In this document: piece by piece, positions 4,716 to 5,124 of the stretch
Numbering within the stretch: the first letter of the stretch is position 1
Layout: every line of letters starts with the position of its first letter
From: Candidatus Margulisiibacteriota bacterium
GTDB taxonomy: Bacteria; Margulisbacteria; WOR-1; JAUWWO01
Length of the DNA stretch: 5,124 nt
Direction of reading: 5' to 3'
Assembly: GCA_030616825.1 (NCBI GenBank)
Contig: JAUWWO010000054.1
Coordinates: 1-5,124 of the forward strand
The notes under the pieces: generated by a model
What the model was told of the DNA's origin: nothing
Databases searched by the model: none
Seen by the model: the letters and a program-made list of their open reading frames with translations, nothing else
Program-made: the position numbers and the translations under genes

Positions 4716-5124
4716 GGAACTCCCTCCAGCAGTACCAGCCTTGTTGGATAGTAAGATCCAGGCTGAGGCATCATGCTGATTGAGAGTAGTCTTGTCTCCT
4801 TTGGCGGGACGGATACCACTGCTATTTTTTCGGACTTGTTTTCTTTGGGATCGAGAAGTCCAGTTTGGAAAAGGGAATTTTCTATTATGAAAATGCCTCT
4901 CGTTGGGCCGCCCGATGCTACATAGTAAAGACAGGCAAGTCTCTCTTTATCTGAGTTGTTTGAGACCTCGAACTTTATTCGATGCACCAGACCGTAATTT
5001 CCAAGGTGTATGTCAAAACCCTTTCTCTGAGAGATAAACGTGGGTTCCTCTCCAATGCGGATATCCAGGGGGGGAGACCCAAAGGAGTATTTTTTCCGGA
5101 TGTCTATATAGGCCTGCTCGATAA
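4712..5124 (-). CDS. Unrecognised protein, C-terminal part (N-terminus beyond the right edge)
   Basis: The minus-strand frame is open from the window edge (first full codon at 5122-5120) to TGA at 4712-4714, giving 136 residues. A GTG at 4985-4987 could be read as a start, but the frame continues upstream with protein-like sequence (for example GEEPTFISQRKGFDIHLGNYGL), so it is most likely an internal valine. The visible part alternates hydrophobic strands with polar turns (HRIKFEVSNNS, LACLYYVASGG, RGIFIIENSLF, KIAVVSVPPKETRLLSISMM, YYPTRLVLLEGV), as expected of an immunoglobulin-like or other beta-sandwich domain. No membrane segment or catalytic motif is visible. It is not the end of LpxD, BamA or Skp, which often precede lpx genes. 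It lies 34 nt upstream of lpxC on the same strand and might be cotranscribed with it. Function unknown. Confidence 0.75.
   Translation of the reverse strand, partial: IEQAYIDIRKKYSFGSPPLDIRIGEEPTFISQRKGFDIHLGNYGLVHRIKFEVSNNSDKERLACLYYVASGGPTRGIFIIENSLFQTGLLDPKENKSEKIAVVSVPPKETRLLSISMMPQPGSYYPTRLVLLEGVP

Noticed and set aside
4985..4987. GTG as the true start of the gene upstream of lpxC
   Set aside because: The same frame runs open to the window edge with protein-like sequence and no ribosome site stands before the GTG, so it is more likely an internal Val codon.
1..5124. CRISPR array, tRNA or rRNA genes, insertion sequences, prophage or defence genes
   Set aside because: No spaced direct repeats, tRNA-like folds, transposase motifs or terminal repeats were seen; nearly all of the window is covered by the genes listed.

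Overview
The window is from a Gram-negative (outer-membrane, LPS-making) bacterium: it carries three or four consecutive enzymes of the first steps of lipid A biosynthesis. Shine-Dalgarno sites and sigma70-type promoters are ordinary bacterial ones. The sequence looks like moderate-GC DNA. I cannot name a phylum from it; the variant motifs in LpxA and LpxB argue against a close relative of the enterobacteria, and an uncultivated lineage would fit.

Layout, right to left on the minus strand. Positions 4712-5124 hold the C-terminal part of an unrecognised, beta-rich protein. A well-formed promoter lies directly behind it, and then come lpxC (3853-4677), a single ORF fusing FabZ to LpxA (2545-3834), and lpxB (1361-2512). 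Gaps of only 18 and 32 nt make these three an operon. A small plus-strand gene of 57 codons (1167-1340) runs convergently into the lpxB end with 20 nt between. It shares a 200-bp divergent promoter region (967-1166) with a minus-strand DegT/DnrJ/EryC1-type sugar-nucleotide aminotransferase (1-966), which runs off the left edge.

How they work together: LpxA transfers an (R)-3-hydroxyacyl chain from ACP to UDP-GlcNAc, LpxC removes the N-acetyl group to commit the pathway, and LpxB condenses UDP-diacyl-GlcN with lipid X into the disaccharide. FabZ consumes the same 3-hydroxyacyl-ACP for fatty acid elongation, so it competes with LpxA. lpxD and the pyrophosphatase gene (lpxH/I/G) needed between LpxC and LpxB are not in the window. 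The aminotransferase probably makes an amino sugar for a surface glycan.

The main points of interest are the FabZ-LpxA fusion, a Tyr in place of the LpxA His corresponding to E. coli His144, an lpxC promoter placed so close to the ATG that the message should be leaderless or nearly so, and two back-to-back perfect extended -10 promoters flanking a 23-bp palindrome.
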